From Zasmidium citrigriseum (Eukaryota > Ascomycota > Dothideomycetes > Mycosphaerellales > Mycosphaerellaceae), in contig NHNW01000070.1 of NCBI GenBank assembly GCA_002786025.1, positions 1 through 64,000 on the forward strand: a stretch of DNA of 64,000 nt, read 5' to 3'. Of this stretch, positions 33,838 to 45,059 are shown piece after piece. The notes under the pieces were generated by a model, which was not told the DNA's origin, did no database searches, and was given only the letters and a program-made list of their open reading frames with translations. How positions within the stretch are numbered: position 1 is the stretch's first letter; each line of letters opens with the position of its first letter. Both the position numbers and the translations under genes were made by a program.

Positions 33838-35067
33838 TCAATGCCCAACAACTTTTCTCTTGCCGCCCGGCCCTTCACCCTCGTACTCCTCGTAAGCCGC
33901 AGCATCATTCTGCTCTTCGCAGTCGGCCCCAGCCTGGCCTGGCTCCTCATTTTCGACGTATGTCTCATCCTCATGCAACCCATGATCTTCTGCCTTTACT
34001 CCATCTTGTCCGTCTTCTCCGTGCTCGTCCGGCTTGATAATGTTGGTCAGCTCCTGGATGCGTTGCCCTCGTCTGCAAATCGGACACGTGCCAAACATCT
34101 GCAAATGCGGAAGCACACAATTCTTGCAGAAGACATGCCCGCAAACCGTAGCCATCGGGTCCTCGTACTCCTCCCTGCAGATGACACACTCATTCTCCGC
34201 TAGATTATCAAGCTTCAGCCGAGCCACAGCATCCCAAGCAGCAGCCGCTTTGATCTCCTCAATTGTCTCCACGCGGCCAGTATCCAGATGCTCCACAGCC
34301 ATCTCGCGAATCTCATCGATGCTCATATTAGCGATTCGCCGCGAATACGGGATCCGTCGTGGCATGAAGATGGCGTCGAAAGACTCAGGCAACCAAGTAA
34401 AGATGTGATTTGGCTGTCTGTAATGATAGTCGAATAGGGTATTCCAGGGTTCCAGGAGGAGATTGATGGGCCGAGGGATCACGCCGAAATGTCTGGCTCT
34501 GTCCTCCGCCTCTCGACGGAGGGCGACGATGATGCGGCGGCGATCATTTGCGGACACGCGCGACGCTGTCGCTGCTGGACGTCTGATCGGGGAGGTGGCG
34601 CGTTGAGACTGGTCGGCGATGACAGTGGTAATGAGTACGACTTCTGCTTCGTCGAGGGGGGCGGCGACATGTGGAGTGGGATGTTGAGATGCCACCGTCA
34701 GAGGATGGAGGTGTTGCAGAGCTGAGACCACGACATTGCGCAGTCCAGCAAGCATACGTCGTGCGGATGCCCGAGTTCCCTGGTTCGCGTCCTGGTCGGA
34801 ATGAGCTCGTCCAGTGGTATTCGAATGGAGAAGCTGCCGAATTTGAGCTCGACGTGGACGGGGTGCGTGGTTGGCAAGGTTGATGGGTTGATATGCTGCA
34901 CCCGGGGCATTTTCTTGTGGTTGAGACTCGCCAGCATCCTGAGCAGCCGTGGAGTTGTGCGACTCGGGCGTGCGGTGGCCTCGAGCAAAGCGCATGGTTG
35001 AGGAGAAGTGGAAGTCGAGTTGTCGAGTCCGCTGGGGCTCTTGATTTCGGTCTGAGATCGCAGTCAT
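33838..35067 (-). CDS. RING-finger protein 5
   Basis: A single exon of 409 residues from the ATG at 35067 (MTAISDRNQEPQR); a second in-frame ATG lies 25 codons in. The N-terminal 200 residues are His/Gln/Arg-rich and disordered. The middle is more structured (LLLEPWNTLFDYHYRQPNH, FTWLPESFDAIFMPRR). The pre-RING helix is shortened (IEEIKAAAAWDAVARLKLD). The RING at 294-331 is canonical: CVIC, CGHVFC, KNC and CPIC. The tail is strongly acidic and ends GKRKVVGH. It is the most diverged member of the array and has no clear copy of the GACGAAAAG element. A likely E3 ubiquitin ligase. Confidence 0.83.
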   Translation of the reverse strand: MTAISDRNQEPQRTRQLDFHFSSTMRFARGHRTPESHNSTAAQDAGESQPQENAPGAAYQPINLANHAPRPRRAQIRQLLHSNTTGRAHSDQDANQGTRASARRMLAGLRNVVVSALQHLHPLTVASQHPTPHVAAPLDEAEVVLITTVIADQSQRATSPIRRPAATASRVSANDRRRIIVALRREAEDRARHFGVIPRPINLLLEPWNTLFDYHYRQPNHIFTWLPESFDAIFMPRRIPYSRRIANMSIDEIREMAVEHLDTGRVETIEEIKAAAAWDAVARLKLDNLAENECVICREEYEDPMATVCGHVFCKNCVLPHLQMFGTCPICRRGQRIQELTNIIKPDEHGEDGQDGVKAEDHGLHEDETYVENEEPGQAGADCEEQNDAAAYEEYEGEGPGGKRKVVGH

Positions 35068-35240
35068 GGTGCTTTGAGCTCGCGGACGTGGTCGAAGCGC
35101 ACGACAGTCTTGAGAATGCTGTCGCGATGCCGTCCTTCTTGTGTTGGCGAGAGCCGGTGGTGGAGGTTGCAGAAAGCGGGCAAGAAGCTGGAGACGTCGA
35201 CGGTTAAGAATGTCAGCAAAGTTCGAGTTGCGCTTTCCCT

Positions 35241-35303
35241 TTCACCTGAAATTAGCTGCTCCTTCCTGAGGCTCACCTGAATTCAGCTGCTCTTTCCTTA
35301 GAT
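35241..35303. repeat. Two-copy 31-32-bp tandem repeat upstream of RING gene 5
   Basis: ttcacctgaaattagctgct... (35241) is repeated as ctcacctgaattcagctgct... (35272), with about 80 percent identity by eye. It lies about 175-235 nt upstream of the RING 5 start. Confidence 0.65.
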
Positions 35304-36594
35304 TCACATAAAAGTCCATAGACACACCCTCCTCTTCGGCTGCCTCGACTCGGTATGTCTCCTTCGCCGCGCGATGCAAACGTCACCATTCGGCACGCAC
35401 CTTTAGCTGCCGACTCCTTACGGGAGGAGACGTTCCTTTCATTTTCCCAAGTGATTGACAGTAGCAGTGTTCGAGGCTCTAATCAAGCAAAATTACTCGA
35501 GTGAGGTTCCTCTAGCGTTTCGTAGGGACCTTCGTAATTATCGAGTCGATTTCGTTGGCAGTCACAGCAACGATCCAAATACAACAACATAGCAACCGGC
35601 AAGACAAAACAGACCATTGGCTCCGGACCTCCAAACACGTCTATTGATCTCACCTTGACATCCTATCGAACCTCTCGCAAAAAGTCGGAAACGTCAGCCC
35701 CAAACTCCTATTCGAACCAGCGACTTTGGCATCACCCAAAAAGCAAAAAGGCGAGGGACCACCGAAGTGGCCAAACTTACCTATTGGTCAAGTTCAAGCT
35801 TAGCTACTCGCCTGAGAGGACGTGAAATGTTTTGGGTTTATATAAGTTACCTCTCTCTTCCTCCGAAGATCTCGCGGCTTGCCTCCCACCAGCTCCTACA
35901 CGTCCACAGCATGCAGTCGTAGTCTTCCTAAGGCAGCACACAAGAGTTTCGTCAGCGACTGGCGAAAATCGTCCTTCGACCTTTCACTCGCACCAAAGAT
36001 CCGGACCAGCGTCTTGCCAGATCCCGACCTTCTTGCGGAAGCAACAGCAGCGACGGGGTTCTTCAAATCTCATCGATGCTTCTGAGGACATTTGTCTCAC
36101 ATTCCCGTTCTCGCTTCAAGGCAACAATACTAATACAGTGGCACAGCCATCAACAAGTTCGCAGAGACGACATGTCAAATACACGGCCAATCTCTTCCAA
36201 CGGCCTGTGTATGAAGCGCAAAGAGACTTAGCATCCACACGACCTCTGGCCTTGGCTCTCGGCTCGCAAGACTCGCCAGCCATCACGCGAGCTGTTACAG
36301 ACGAGGGCGCGGTTTGAGGACCTCGGGAAGGGTCTGTTTTGCCTGAGGAGAGGAGAGAAAAGGGCGCTGTGCACTGGGACCATTCGTTCCACAGCCAAGA
36401 AATGAGTCAAGAAACGAGTACTGTAGAGGGCGAGCAAGATGTCGCGATCAGGTGGAAGTACAAATCCACCGCAAAGTCGGGTTTCCATTCGCAAACGCAC
36501 AAACAAGTCTGGTATCACATCTATCCCATCCCAATCGAATCCCTGCCCATTTTCATACACCCCAATCCCCAACTCATAGCACATCAATCATAAT
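35304..36594. other. Intergenic, nothing recognised
   Basis: The open frame 35832-36317 (+) has no domain and no coding texture. A tRNA-like T-loop on the minus strand near 35730 fails on base pairing. This is otherwise the 3' flank of the phosphate permease. Confidence 0.5.
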
Positions 36595-38506
36595 CTAACT
36601 CCCAAAATGCGGCGCATTAAGCACAATCCCCATAAGCACACCCCCCAGCGTCCCCGCAATCGGAATCGTCATAATCCACGAGAAAACAAGAAGTCCCACA
36701 CGCTGGAAGTTGACAGCCTTCCAAGTACCGTTGCAGAGACCGACGCCGACGGTGGCGCCCGTGATGCACATGGAGGTGGAGACGGGGAGGGAGAATTGCG
36801 AGAAGAGGAGGACGGTGATTGCTGCGCCCATTTCCATTGAGCAGCCTAGAATGTCAATGTTAGTAAGGGGGTGTTTGGCGGGGTGGGATGGGAGATGCTT
36901 ACCTCTGCTTGGCGAGTGGTACGTGATCTTGTTGCCCATGACCTTCATGATGTTGTAGCCGTAGGTGATCAATCCAAGGGAGATGGTGGCGGAGAGGACA
37001 GCGAGCTGCCAGACAGGGACCGGGGCTTTCGATCCAGCGGCAGAACCAGTCTTCCACGCGGTGTAAATCACAGCCCAAGGACCAACAGCATTACCAATGT
37101 CGTTGGCTCCGTGAGCGAAGGAAGCAGTGCAGGCAGTCAAAACCTGCACGAAGGAGTACGAGTGCTCGACCTCATTGCTGTACTTCTCGGCATGGCCGTA
37201 GACTCTGGCCATACGCACGCCCTCGGGAGTACCCTCGATGCCAGACTGCGCGGCGTGGATGTCGTAGTGTGCACCATAGAGCAGAGCGACGACGACCATA
37301 GCGGGAATACGCATGAGGGCGATCTTCATATTCTTGAACTCGTAGATCTCGCCGGCACCCAGCTGGTTCTCATGCAGGAAACGCATTGCCCAGGCAAGAG
37401 GGCCCTTGCCTTTGCGGAGCTTAGCGTGGAAGCGTTCCATACCCCGGCGCTGGAGCTCCTTGTAGGTGGCGTTGACTTGGGAGGCTTCGACGTCGGCGAG
37501 GTTGACGGTGGTGATCTTTTTCTCGTCGTATTCGGAGGAAGTGTTGACGGCGGTCTCGGCGGAGGTGATCTCGTCTTCGTCGTCGTGGTCGTGCTGGACG
37601 ACGGCGTAGTTGCGGATGCGGGCGACGCCGTCAGTGTTCTCTGGGACGGGGCGGGTGAAGAGTATTGGGCCGTAGACGACGTCGTACCAGCGGATGTTAG
37701 GGTCCTTAACGATGACTGCGCGGTAGACGTAGGGGACGAAGAAGATGGCTGACAAGACGGCGAGACCGACACCGGTGCCCATGGTGACGGAGGCGATGAA
37801 CCACGGTGGGCGGTCGTTGAGCTTGAGGTTTGGCGAGCCCTTGTAGACGATGGACAGCGTGCAGACAGTTCCGGCGATGAGGAAGAAGAAGGGCGATGTG
37901 AAGACAGACCACTTGACAGGGTTCTTGCGAATGTGCACGACCAGCTTGATCAGCATGAAGATGGTGGCACCGAATCCAGCAGCAATGGCGGGTGCCATGC
38001 CGAGACCAGCGAAGATGGCTCCCAGACCCTTGCCGCCATTCCAGCCCCATTGGACTTGAGATGCTCCTGCGACGGCGACACCGACACCAGCGACGGACGA
38101 GATCAGGGAGTAGGTGGAAGAGACGTGGGCGGAGTGCTTGGTGCACCACATGACCCAGAGGGAAGCACCGGCCAAAGCGCAGGTGAAGCCGAGCATCTGA
38201 ACACCAGCGTTGTCCTGGAAGGCATCTGGAGGGATGATCTTGTTCTTGATGGTATCGGCGGTACGGGCTCCGACGGTGATGGCGCCGAGCATTTCGAAGA
38301 CGGTGGCTAGCACCATGGCCCAGCGGTAGGAGATGGAGCGCGAGGAGACCGAGGTAGCCCAGGCGTTGGCGACGTCGTTGGCACCTGAGATGATGTTAGC
38401 ATGTGAAGAGGAATAGCTGTAGGTATGACTGACCATTATTGTATGCATCGAGCATAGCAAAGAAGGTGCCGATGACGAACACGTAGGTGTACTCGGAGAG
38501 GACCAT
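36595..38506 (-). CDS. PHO89: PHO4-family phosphate permease, Pho89-like
   Basis: Three exons encode 601 residues: 38506-38434, 38384-36903 and 36845-36595. Intron 1 (49 nt, gtcagt...catctcag) joins MLDAYNNG to ANDVANAW. Intron 2 (57 nt, gtaagc...attctag) is in frame and open, but splicing it restores HSPSRGCSMEMGAA, so it is an intron, not a 19-residue insertion. Both halves carry the PHO4 signature: GANDVANAWATSV near the N-terminus and GANDIGNAVGPWAV in the second half. About 12 membrane segments are split by a hydrophilic loop (roughly residues 290-370) containing an acidic patch. Fungal members are plasma-membrane Na+/phosphate symporters, usually induced by phosphate starvation and alkaline pH. 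Length matches the family. Confidence 0.95.
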
Positions 38507-41000
38507 GTTGGCGGTGTTGGTATTACAAGATCAAGATGGTACTTGGGTCCTGTGATACCAGAGGCAGGTGCTGTGGTGCCTTGTCGGTGGTTGTCTGCTG
38601 CCCTGGAGAGAAGAGATCTATGCTGGGCCGGGTGCAGTACTTATATCAAGTGGACAGACTGAGTGAATTGGAGCCATTGGCTGTGCCGGAAAGAGGCGAA
38701 GTCGCTGGCGAGTGCATGGCGTGTCTGGGCAAGTTTGGTCCAGGCCAGTGCGTGCATAGCGGCGATGCTAGTATGGGAGCCTCGTGCGCTGACAACGTGG
38801 GAGCGAGGGCTGTCAGCGCGGGGGTTTGGCCGCTTGTGTTACAAGTCCGCCGGCGGGAAGTGTCGGCTTCGGGAGCATAGGTCTGACAGCAGAGCGGAGA
38901 TGTACTAGGTAGCGGTGGTGATGTTGTTGTTATGAAGGGTAGTTCTTCGTTCTTTCCATCCCAGCGACCCGGTATTGTCGGTTTCCTCACACTGACAAGC
39001 AAATTCGCCAACATCTTCGCATCTTCGCCCCCCACGTGTGCCTGACCGCATTTCCCTGTCCTGCTTCGAAGTTCGGTTCCTCGTGGCTTGATCGTTCTTG
39101 GAAGTCTTGGGGAGGCGAGGAAGACCCCCTTGGCGGAGGTCGCGACTTGGCTCTTGGCACGAATCCCCGTCCAAACTCACCAATCAAATATTGATGATCG
39201 GCCACGTGTGAACCTCACCTCTTGCCCAAACTCAAAACTGCGGACGTCGTTCTTCATGCAATCTTCGCCGCTGGTTCTGGAACGACATAAGCCTTCAGCT
39301 TCCCACGCCCAGCGATTCCAACATCCAACGAGCAGAGATTTCATCCACGACTTGGCGATGCAATCAGCGAGAAGATCCATTGGAGATGCTACCGCATGTC
39401 TCGGCGCAGATACGGCTATGGCGAGATGCCCAGAGATGAACATGCGCCGTCGCTTCGAGAAGTTCTACGCTGGCGATTCGACTTGGCGACTTGAGAACGT
39501 GGGTGAGCACGACATCTTCAGAGCTGCCGTAGCTCCCATAGGCGAGCAGCGTTGGATCTTCTCGCTTCCTGCGATGCGACGTACAATTCCGTCGATATTT
39601 CATGGCCTGATCAGCAACACTGGGCGATGCAACCGATAGGATCTGAGGACAGGCGAGAGAACGCTAGATGGAGTATGTGATGAGAGGATCTCCGTAAGCC
39701 TGCGATGTCCAGCCATGGAGTTGACGAGGTCAGAGGGTAGGTGAGCCGAAACTTGGGACGTAATTACTCACGCCTTGCCTCCAGCAACACTGGAGACGCT
39801 GCGCTATTGCAAGGCACTCCGTGGCTCCAGTCGCTAGTATCCGGCTCGAAAGCAGAAGATGCCCACTTCAAGGCTTTGACCCTCGGCGACTTCATCCAAC
39901 ATGAGACGTCGGCATGGCATCTTGAGCGCAATAAAGCCTACAACAACTGGACTCAAAGATCAAAGCTCGACACTCAGATCTTCTTCCCAGAGCTTACTTC
40001 TCGGTACCTCCGACCCCCTGCGAAGGACAAGACGATCGACCCGAATGGCCCCTGTCAGCGCCAAGTGAAACGATCGCCTGCAGAAGCCGAAGGCAACGAC
40101 TATAAACCCACGTGCTCCCATCATGGTTGTTTTGTCGTCCCGGAAAGCAGGTGTCGGAGGGGTCTGATTTTGAAGGGTTCTGCAGAAAAAGGCGCATGTC
40201 TCGCGAGAATCTCGAATGTGTCGCGTGCTTCTCGGCGGGAAAGATTTCTACGGTGGTCGTCTGGAATTCGGCAGGAGCGACTTTGCAAATTCTGCAGGCT
40301 TGTCAGAGTAAGGACGACTGCTGGCTAGAAAGATCAGGGCATGTCGTCGACACGTCCGGCATCGATGCGGCTGAAACCATTCCTGGCCTACATGCATCGA
40401 GAGAGTTCAAATGTAGTATCCAGCATTGTATCTCGCTTCATGCTTCCTGGTAATACCAGCTTCTGCTTCTGGCGGGCTCAGCATTTTCTTACGGCTGGTA
40501 TTCATGGTCTATTATCTCGACAATCGATACAGCAGAACGCGTTGGTGCCGCTGCTCGGACGCCCAAGCACTAGGATACGATCAACAGCGATTGACGAGTG
40601 ATCGGCAATGTCTGCACTCATGTGCTCTTCCTTCAAGGGCATTTTCGCAAGTGACAGTCAGTCATCTGTGGGTTTCGGACAACATGAGCAATGCGTATCT
40701 TTGCAAGCCCGGATGTTGTTGCAATAGTTTATGTGTTGAAGAATACTGGGCCTGGGCCACTCTGCATCCTAAGAAACGATGACGGATTGATAAACGTACG
40801 TAGTCATTATCATTGACGTTCTCAACGTTGATGCGTCTTTGCACATGGCCACGATTGATCATGAATTGCCCGTGCTGCCCTGCTCGTTGCCCACCAATGT
40901 CTGCCTCAGGCACAACGGGACCGTTCCGCACTCCGCATTCCACACCTCACCTCCCAAAATCTCCGCCATCTCCATTGCATCCCACCACCACACCGCCATC
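38507..41000. other. Long intergenic region with weak frames
   Basis: This begins with the phosphate permease promoter. Plus frames at 39088-39639 and 39741-40328 (the latter from a GTG) are open for over 180 codons, but they have no domain, no convincing start and mixed codon texture. I do not call them genes. The final 150 bases (C-rich, with caccaccacc before ATG) are the SLX9 leader. Confidence 0.4.
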
Positions 41001-41636
41001 ATGGTCGCGCGCCGCACTCTACGAGGTCGAGCCGCCCGGCAAGCATCTCAACTCGGCAAATACGCTCCTCCATCATCGACCGAAAACGTCAAGCCCGAAG
41101 AAGCGACCAGCGACCGCGAAATGCAAGACGACGACGACTTCGGCTTCGGCGTGGGACTGAAGCTCAACAAGAAAGACAAGAGAAGCCTCAAGCGAAACAC
41201 ACTCCTGAACAGGGTCCGTGAGGGCGGCATCTCAAAAGATACAACAGCAAAGAAAAGACGCCGCCCAGCGAAGAAATTGAAGACCGACATCACAAGTCTC
41301 GAAGACGCACTCCCCGATATCGACCCCTCACCCACCGAGAATGATGATGATGAATGGGAAGGTATCAGCGAAAACGAGGACATGGACCTCGGTCTGAAGA
41401 AGAGACAGCGAAAGCGCAAGCCGGCAATGGAGAAAATGGAAATGAAGAGTCTGAAGCATAAACCCGGTGCCATGAAGAAGAAGTTTGAGATGGAAGGAAG
41501 GGAGAGGGAGAGGTTTGGGAGGAATTTGGCGGGGTTGATGGGTGGGGAGGGACAGGGACAGGAGGAGAGGTGGAAGGCGCTGAGGGCGTTTATTGAGGGG
41601 ACGATGGAGAGGGATGTGGCTTTTGCTGGGCGATGA
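41001..41636 (+). CDS. SLX9: Ribosome biogenesis protein Slx9
   Basis: A single exon of 211 residues from the ATG at 41001 (gccatcATGG context). The frame is open further upstream but without a better start. The basic N-terminus (MVARRTLRGRAAR) precedes the Slx9/FAM207 core: FGLKLNKKDKRSLKRNTLLN-like with the KKDK...K..LL pattern, basic KKRRRPAKKLK, an acidic segment, a second basic region (LKKRQRKRKP), and a C-terminal helix (RWKALRAFIEGTMERDVAF) typical of fungal Slx9. In yeast Slx9 joins pre-40S particles in the nucleolus and aids ITS1 processing and small-subunit export. The high Lys/Arg content agrees with a nucleolar protein. Confidence 0.78.
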   Translation: MVARRTLRGRAARQASQLGKYAPPSSTENVKPEEATSDREMQDDDDFGFGVGLKLNKKDKRSLKRNTLLNRVREGGISKDTTAKKRRRPAKKLKTDITSLEDALPDIDPSPTENDDDEWEGISENEDMDLGLKKRQRKRKPAMEKMEMKSLKHKPGAMKKKFEMEGRERERFGRNLAGLMGGEGQGQEERWKALRAFIEGTMERDVAFAGR

Positions 41637-43073
41637 GGAGGCGAGGAGCATGATATTCCTGACTGAAGAGTGTGGATGTTTGGAAAGCTCGATGGCAGGA
41701 GCGAAACTTGCCGGAGCTGGAATAACACAGTCCACGGGCGGCCAGTCCGACCAGGCAGCTTCCGAGGCTGGGAGCGTAGAACCGACGAGGACGAGGATGC
41801 TGTGACCGGTATTCCAATCGTAATCAAGCTCAAATCGAAAGTTTGAGTTCAGGAGATGGCTTCATCGCCAGCAGAAACTCAGAGAGAACCAATGCATCGA
41901 ACAGGCTCTGCTTTTGCCGCGGTGTTCGCGAGCCCTGGCCGCCAATATTTGTTATCCGAGCACTTCTTTGGAGCCGTGGCCATGATATTCTGACACGCTC
42001 GATATAATCTCTCAATGGCGGGTGCAGTGCATTCGGTCACAGGAGTTATGCGAGGCTGCAGTTCACCGTCTGTCGACGAATCCGAGTGCTCGCACCGACG
42101 ACAGCACCAGTTGCTCCCAAAAAGTACTTATGGTCACCTCGGGAGTCCATGGACGACGATACCAAACCCAATTTTCCTGCTCTGTTAACACCTTGACCAC
42201 TGTCGAAGTCAGAACAACATGTTGTCTGTACATACAGACCCGTGGATCGGACGTTGATCGCTATGCCGTCCATGGAACCACAATCATGAGGCCGATGACG
42301 GACTTGTGCGGCGTTGCGAATGAGGACGAAAGTAAGATCGCTCGCCAAATGCACAGTGAACATGCAACTTTCCCAGGGTGGAGCCGCCCGCCTCTTCTAC
42401 CATCGACAACCCTTCCAAGTACCATAATAGTCAGTGCGTACATTGGAGGACTGGCATTCGGCAATATGCGAAGACTCTGCCAAGACCAGTCTGGCGGGCA
42501 AGAATGCGGGCTGGCAAGCAAGGCACGTGTTACTGTTATGTCAAGGCTTGCTGACCCAGCCATCGCCAGCAGCACGACATACAAATACGAACAGCCAAGA
42601 ACTCCCATTACCGTTGAAACCATCAACGTGCCGGATCATACCGCCTTGACTGTATACCATCTGACGATCGGCATGCCGAAGAATGCTGCAGCTCATCTCC
42701 CGTTGCAAGGGCGCCGAGCAGCTGCACTCCGCAATAGCTCCCGAGCCACGCTGCCGGTGTCTCACATTACCCGAAACGCCACCTTCATCATTCTTGGGAT
42801 CGAGCACGTTCAAAATTCTCATTCATATCTGGAAATAGAGTGACCACTCTGTTACAGGATGTTGATGCCGCCGTGTTGCTGGGTGTGTGGTGAAGAATGC
42901 TCGGGCTGCTGACCGTCATGGTCAAAGCATCGACGACGAGTATACATAGACCACTCTGGACTACTCTACGATCTATTGCAAGGCAAGCATCGACTTGACC
43001 ACCGGTGCATCGACGACATCCACTCATTCGACATTCGCTCATTACGATCAATCGCCACTCATTCGATATCATC
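41637..43073. other. Intergenic with one doubtful plus frame
   Basis: The frame 42022-42843 (+) opens at a GTG. Its first ATG is at 42130 and would give 237 residues without a known domain, and codon texture is not distinctive. It is left uncalled. The segment 42990-43073 has repeated cattcg(a)/actcattcg units just before the next gene, probably its leader. Confidence 0.35.
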
Positions 43074-45059
43074 ATGGCTGAGATGATCTTGCCAGTCGCC
43101 GCTTTGGTCGGCCTGGCTCAAGCTGCTCCTCAGGGCTTGGGACTCGGTGCAGGTGTGGCTGCCAGTGCGACCAGTGAGAGAGTGTGTGAGGATAAATCGA
43201 TGGAAGCTAATCTGTGTTTATAGTCGGAGCTGGTCTTGGCCTTGGAGGTGCTCCTGCTGTCCCAACGACCGCCATTCCCAGCATCACGCTGCCTACGCTC
43301 CCGATTACGACCTCGGCCACGCAGGTCAATGTCCCTGTCCCGGTCGTTGGAGGAGGAGGGCTTCCTGCCCTTCCAAGTCTGCCTGTCGGCGGTGGACTCC
43401 CCAGCCTTCCAGTCGGTGGTGGCGCCCTGCCAAACCCCGGAGGTCTGATCCAGTCGGTCACACAGGGACTGCCGGCTCTGCCAACTGGTCTGCCAGCAGT
43501 CGGTGGTGGGCTCCCAGCTGTGCCATCCATCCTGCCCCTCCCCGTTGAGGCACCATCTCTCGCCATCCCAGCCATCTTGCAGACCGCCCTGCCCACGGGC
43601 TCCGTCCTGCCAGTGGAGATCAAGACTCTGGTCCCACTGGCCAACACGGACATCATCGCCACCTTGGCCAGCCTGCCCGCCAATGCCATTGCCACCGATG
43701 CTATCTCCAGTGCTTTGGCCGCCCTTCCCACCGACGGCCTGCCAACGCTCCCAGAGCTGCCAACTGGTGTCCTCCCAGGTGGCCTGCCAGAGCTCACCGC
43801 TGCTCCAGATATCAGCAGCATCCTTGATTCGGTCACCTCTGATGCTCTCGCCGATGTCATCTCGGCCGTCGCTTCTGCACTCTCAGCTGTTGCCTCTGTC
43901 GCTGGTGGTGCCCTCCCAACCCCAGTTCCTGGCCTGCCAACGGAGGTCCTCAGCGCTTTGGAGTCCATTCCTACTGCTCAGCTCCCTGGCGCTCTTCCAG
44001 CTGCTGGTGTTCCCAATGTCACTCTCCCACTCCGCAACAAGGAGGGATCCGAGGAAGCCGAGACAGAGGAGGCGAAGGAGAAGAGACAACTCCCTAACCT
44101 TGGCGGTCTCCTCGGCGGTATCGGTGGAGGATCATCTCCTCTGGCCGGCGTCCAGAACACTGTCGGTGGTCTTCTCGGTGGTGTCGGTGGCGGTTCATCT
44201 CCTCTTGCCGGCATCCAGAACGCCGTCGGCGGACTGCTCGGAGGTGCTGGTCTCGGCAATGTCGTCGGTGGCCTCACCGCCGGTAACGCACTCGTTGGCA
44301 ACATCGCCAACACTGTCAACGGTCTCGCTGGCGGGGCTACTCCCCTGGCCTTCTTGAACCCTCTCCTTGGCTCCACCGGCGGCCTCGGAGGTCTCAGCGC
44401 TGTTCTTGCCGGAACTCCTCTCGGCGGCGTCATCCAAACCGTCACCGGCATCCCATCCATCGTCCTCTCCACCGTACGTATCGCCCAACGCATCCACCCA
44501 AATGTAAGTACTAACCACCTCCCAGGTCAAAGACATCCCCATCGTCGGCGACCTCGCCACCCTGGCCCTCGGCGTCAAAGCCGCCGCCATCGCCCCCCTC
44601 ACCGACATCCTCTCCGGCCTCCCCATCCTCGGCGGCCTCGTCGCCAACGCCATCTCCACCATGAACACCTTCGGCCTCTACAACGTCGACCCCTTCACGC
44701 AGCTCGTCCCGCTCACCAACGTCGCCGCCCTGCAGACCGCCGTACAATTCATCAACCCCAAAGATCTCGCCTTGGCCTCGTACATCCTCGGCGGCAACGA
44801 CGTCCTCCCGACCAATGCTCTGGGCAGTCTGCTCAGCGACCCGACTGCTCTGATCAAAGCGATCAGTGCTGCGGCGCCGATCGCGGATAACCTGCCGGCC
44901 GTGGCGAGTTTCATGATCCTTTCGGACTTGGGTGCTACGGGGCTGCAAAATGTTGTTCCGGGGATTGATGCTAGTGCTGTGCAGAATTTGATTTCGAAGT
45001 TGCCGGTTGGGAGTTTGCCGACTGGTGCGTTGAGTGGGGCGTTGCCTGTTAAGGAGTAA
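43074..45059 (+). CDS. Secreted Gly/Leu/Pro-rich repetitive protein with Kex2-like site
   Basis: Three exons encode 627 residues: 43074-43173, 43224-44473 and 44526-45059. The introns are 50 nt (gtgaga...tttatag) and 52 nt (gtacgt...tcccag). An N-terminal signal peptide (MAEMILPVAALVGLAQA) is followed by APQGLGLG. The first half is rich in GGGLPALP/VGGGLPSLP repeats, then Ala/Ile/Leu-rich helices. A charged break (EEAETEEAKEKR) ends in a dibasic Kex2-like site, followed by QLPNLGG and 20-22-residue repeats (GGLLGG(I/V)GGGSSPLAG, then V/IQN). The C-terminal part is more regular (VGDLATLALGVKAAAIAPL...). It is predicted secreted or cell-surface. No cysteine pattern was seen, so it is not a hydrophobin. 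Confidence 0.8.
44095..44255 (+). repeat. Coding repeat: GGLLGGxGGGSSPLAG units
   Basis: Two nearly identical 66-nt units (about 44101-44166 and 44167-44232) and a partial third lie within exon 2 of the secreted protein gene. They encode GGLLGG(I/V)GGGSSPLAG(V/I)QN(T/A)V. Confidence 0.75.

Noticed and set aside
35695..35800. Minus-strand tRNA-like segment with ggttcgaat T-loop
   Set aside because: T-stem flanks (gctgg / aggag) do not pair, and no cloverleaf can be drawn.
36871..37752. 293-codon plus-strand open frame
   Set aside because: Antisense shadow of the phosphate permease exon; Val/Asp/Gly-rich as expected from the reverse of GC-ending codons.
42022..42843. 273-codon plus frame
   Set aside because: Opens at GTG, no domain, codon texture not distinctive; not called without transcript support.
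43207..44668. Long minus-strand frames (253 and 171 codons)
   Set aside because: Antisense shadows of the Gly/Leu/Pro repeat exon of the secreted protein.
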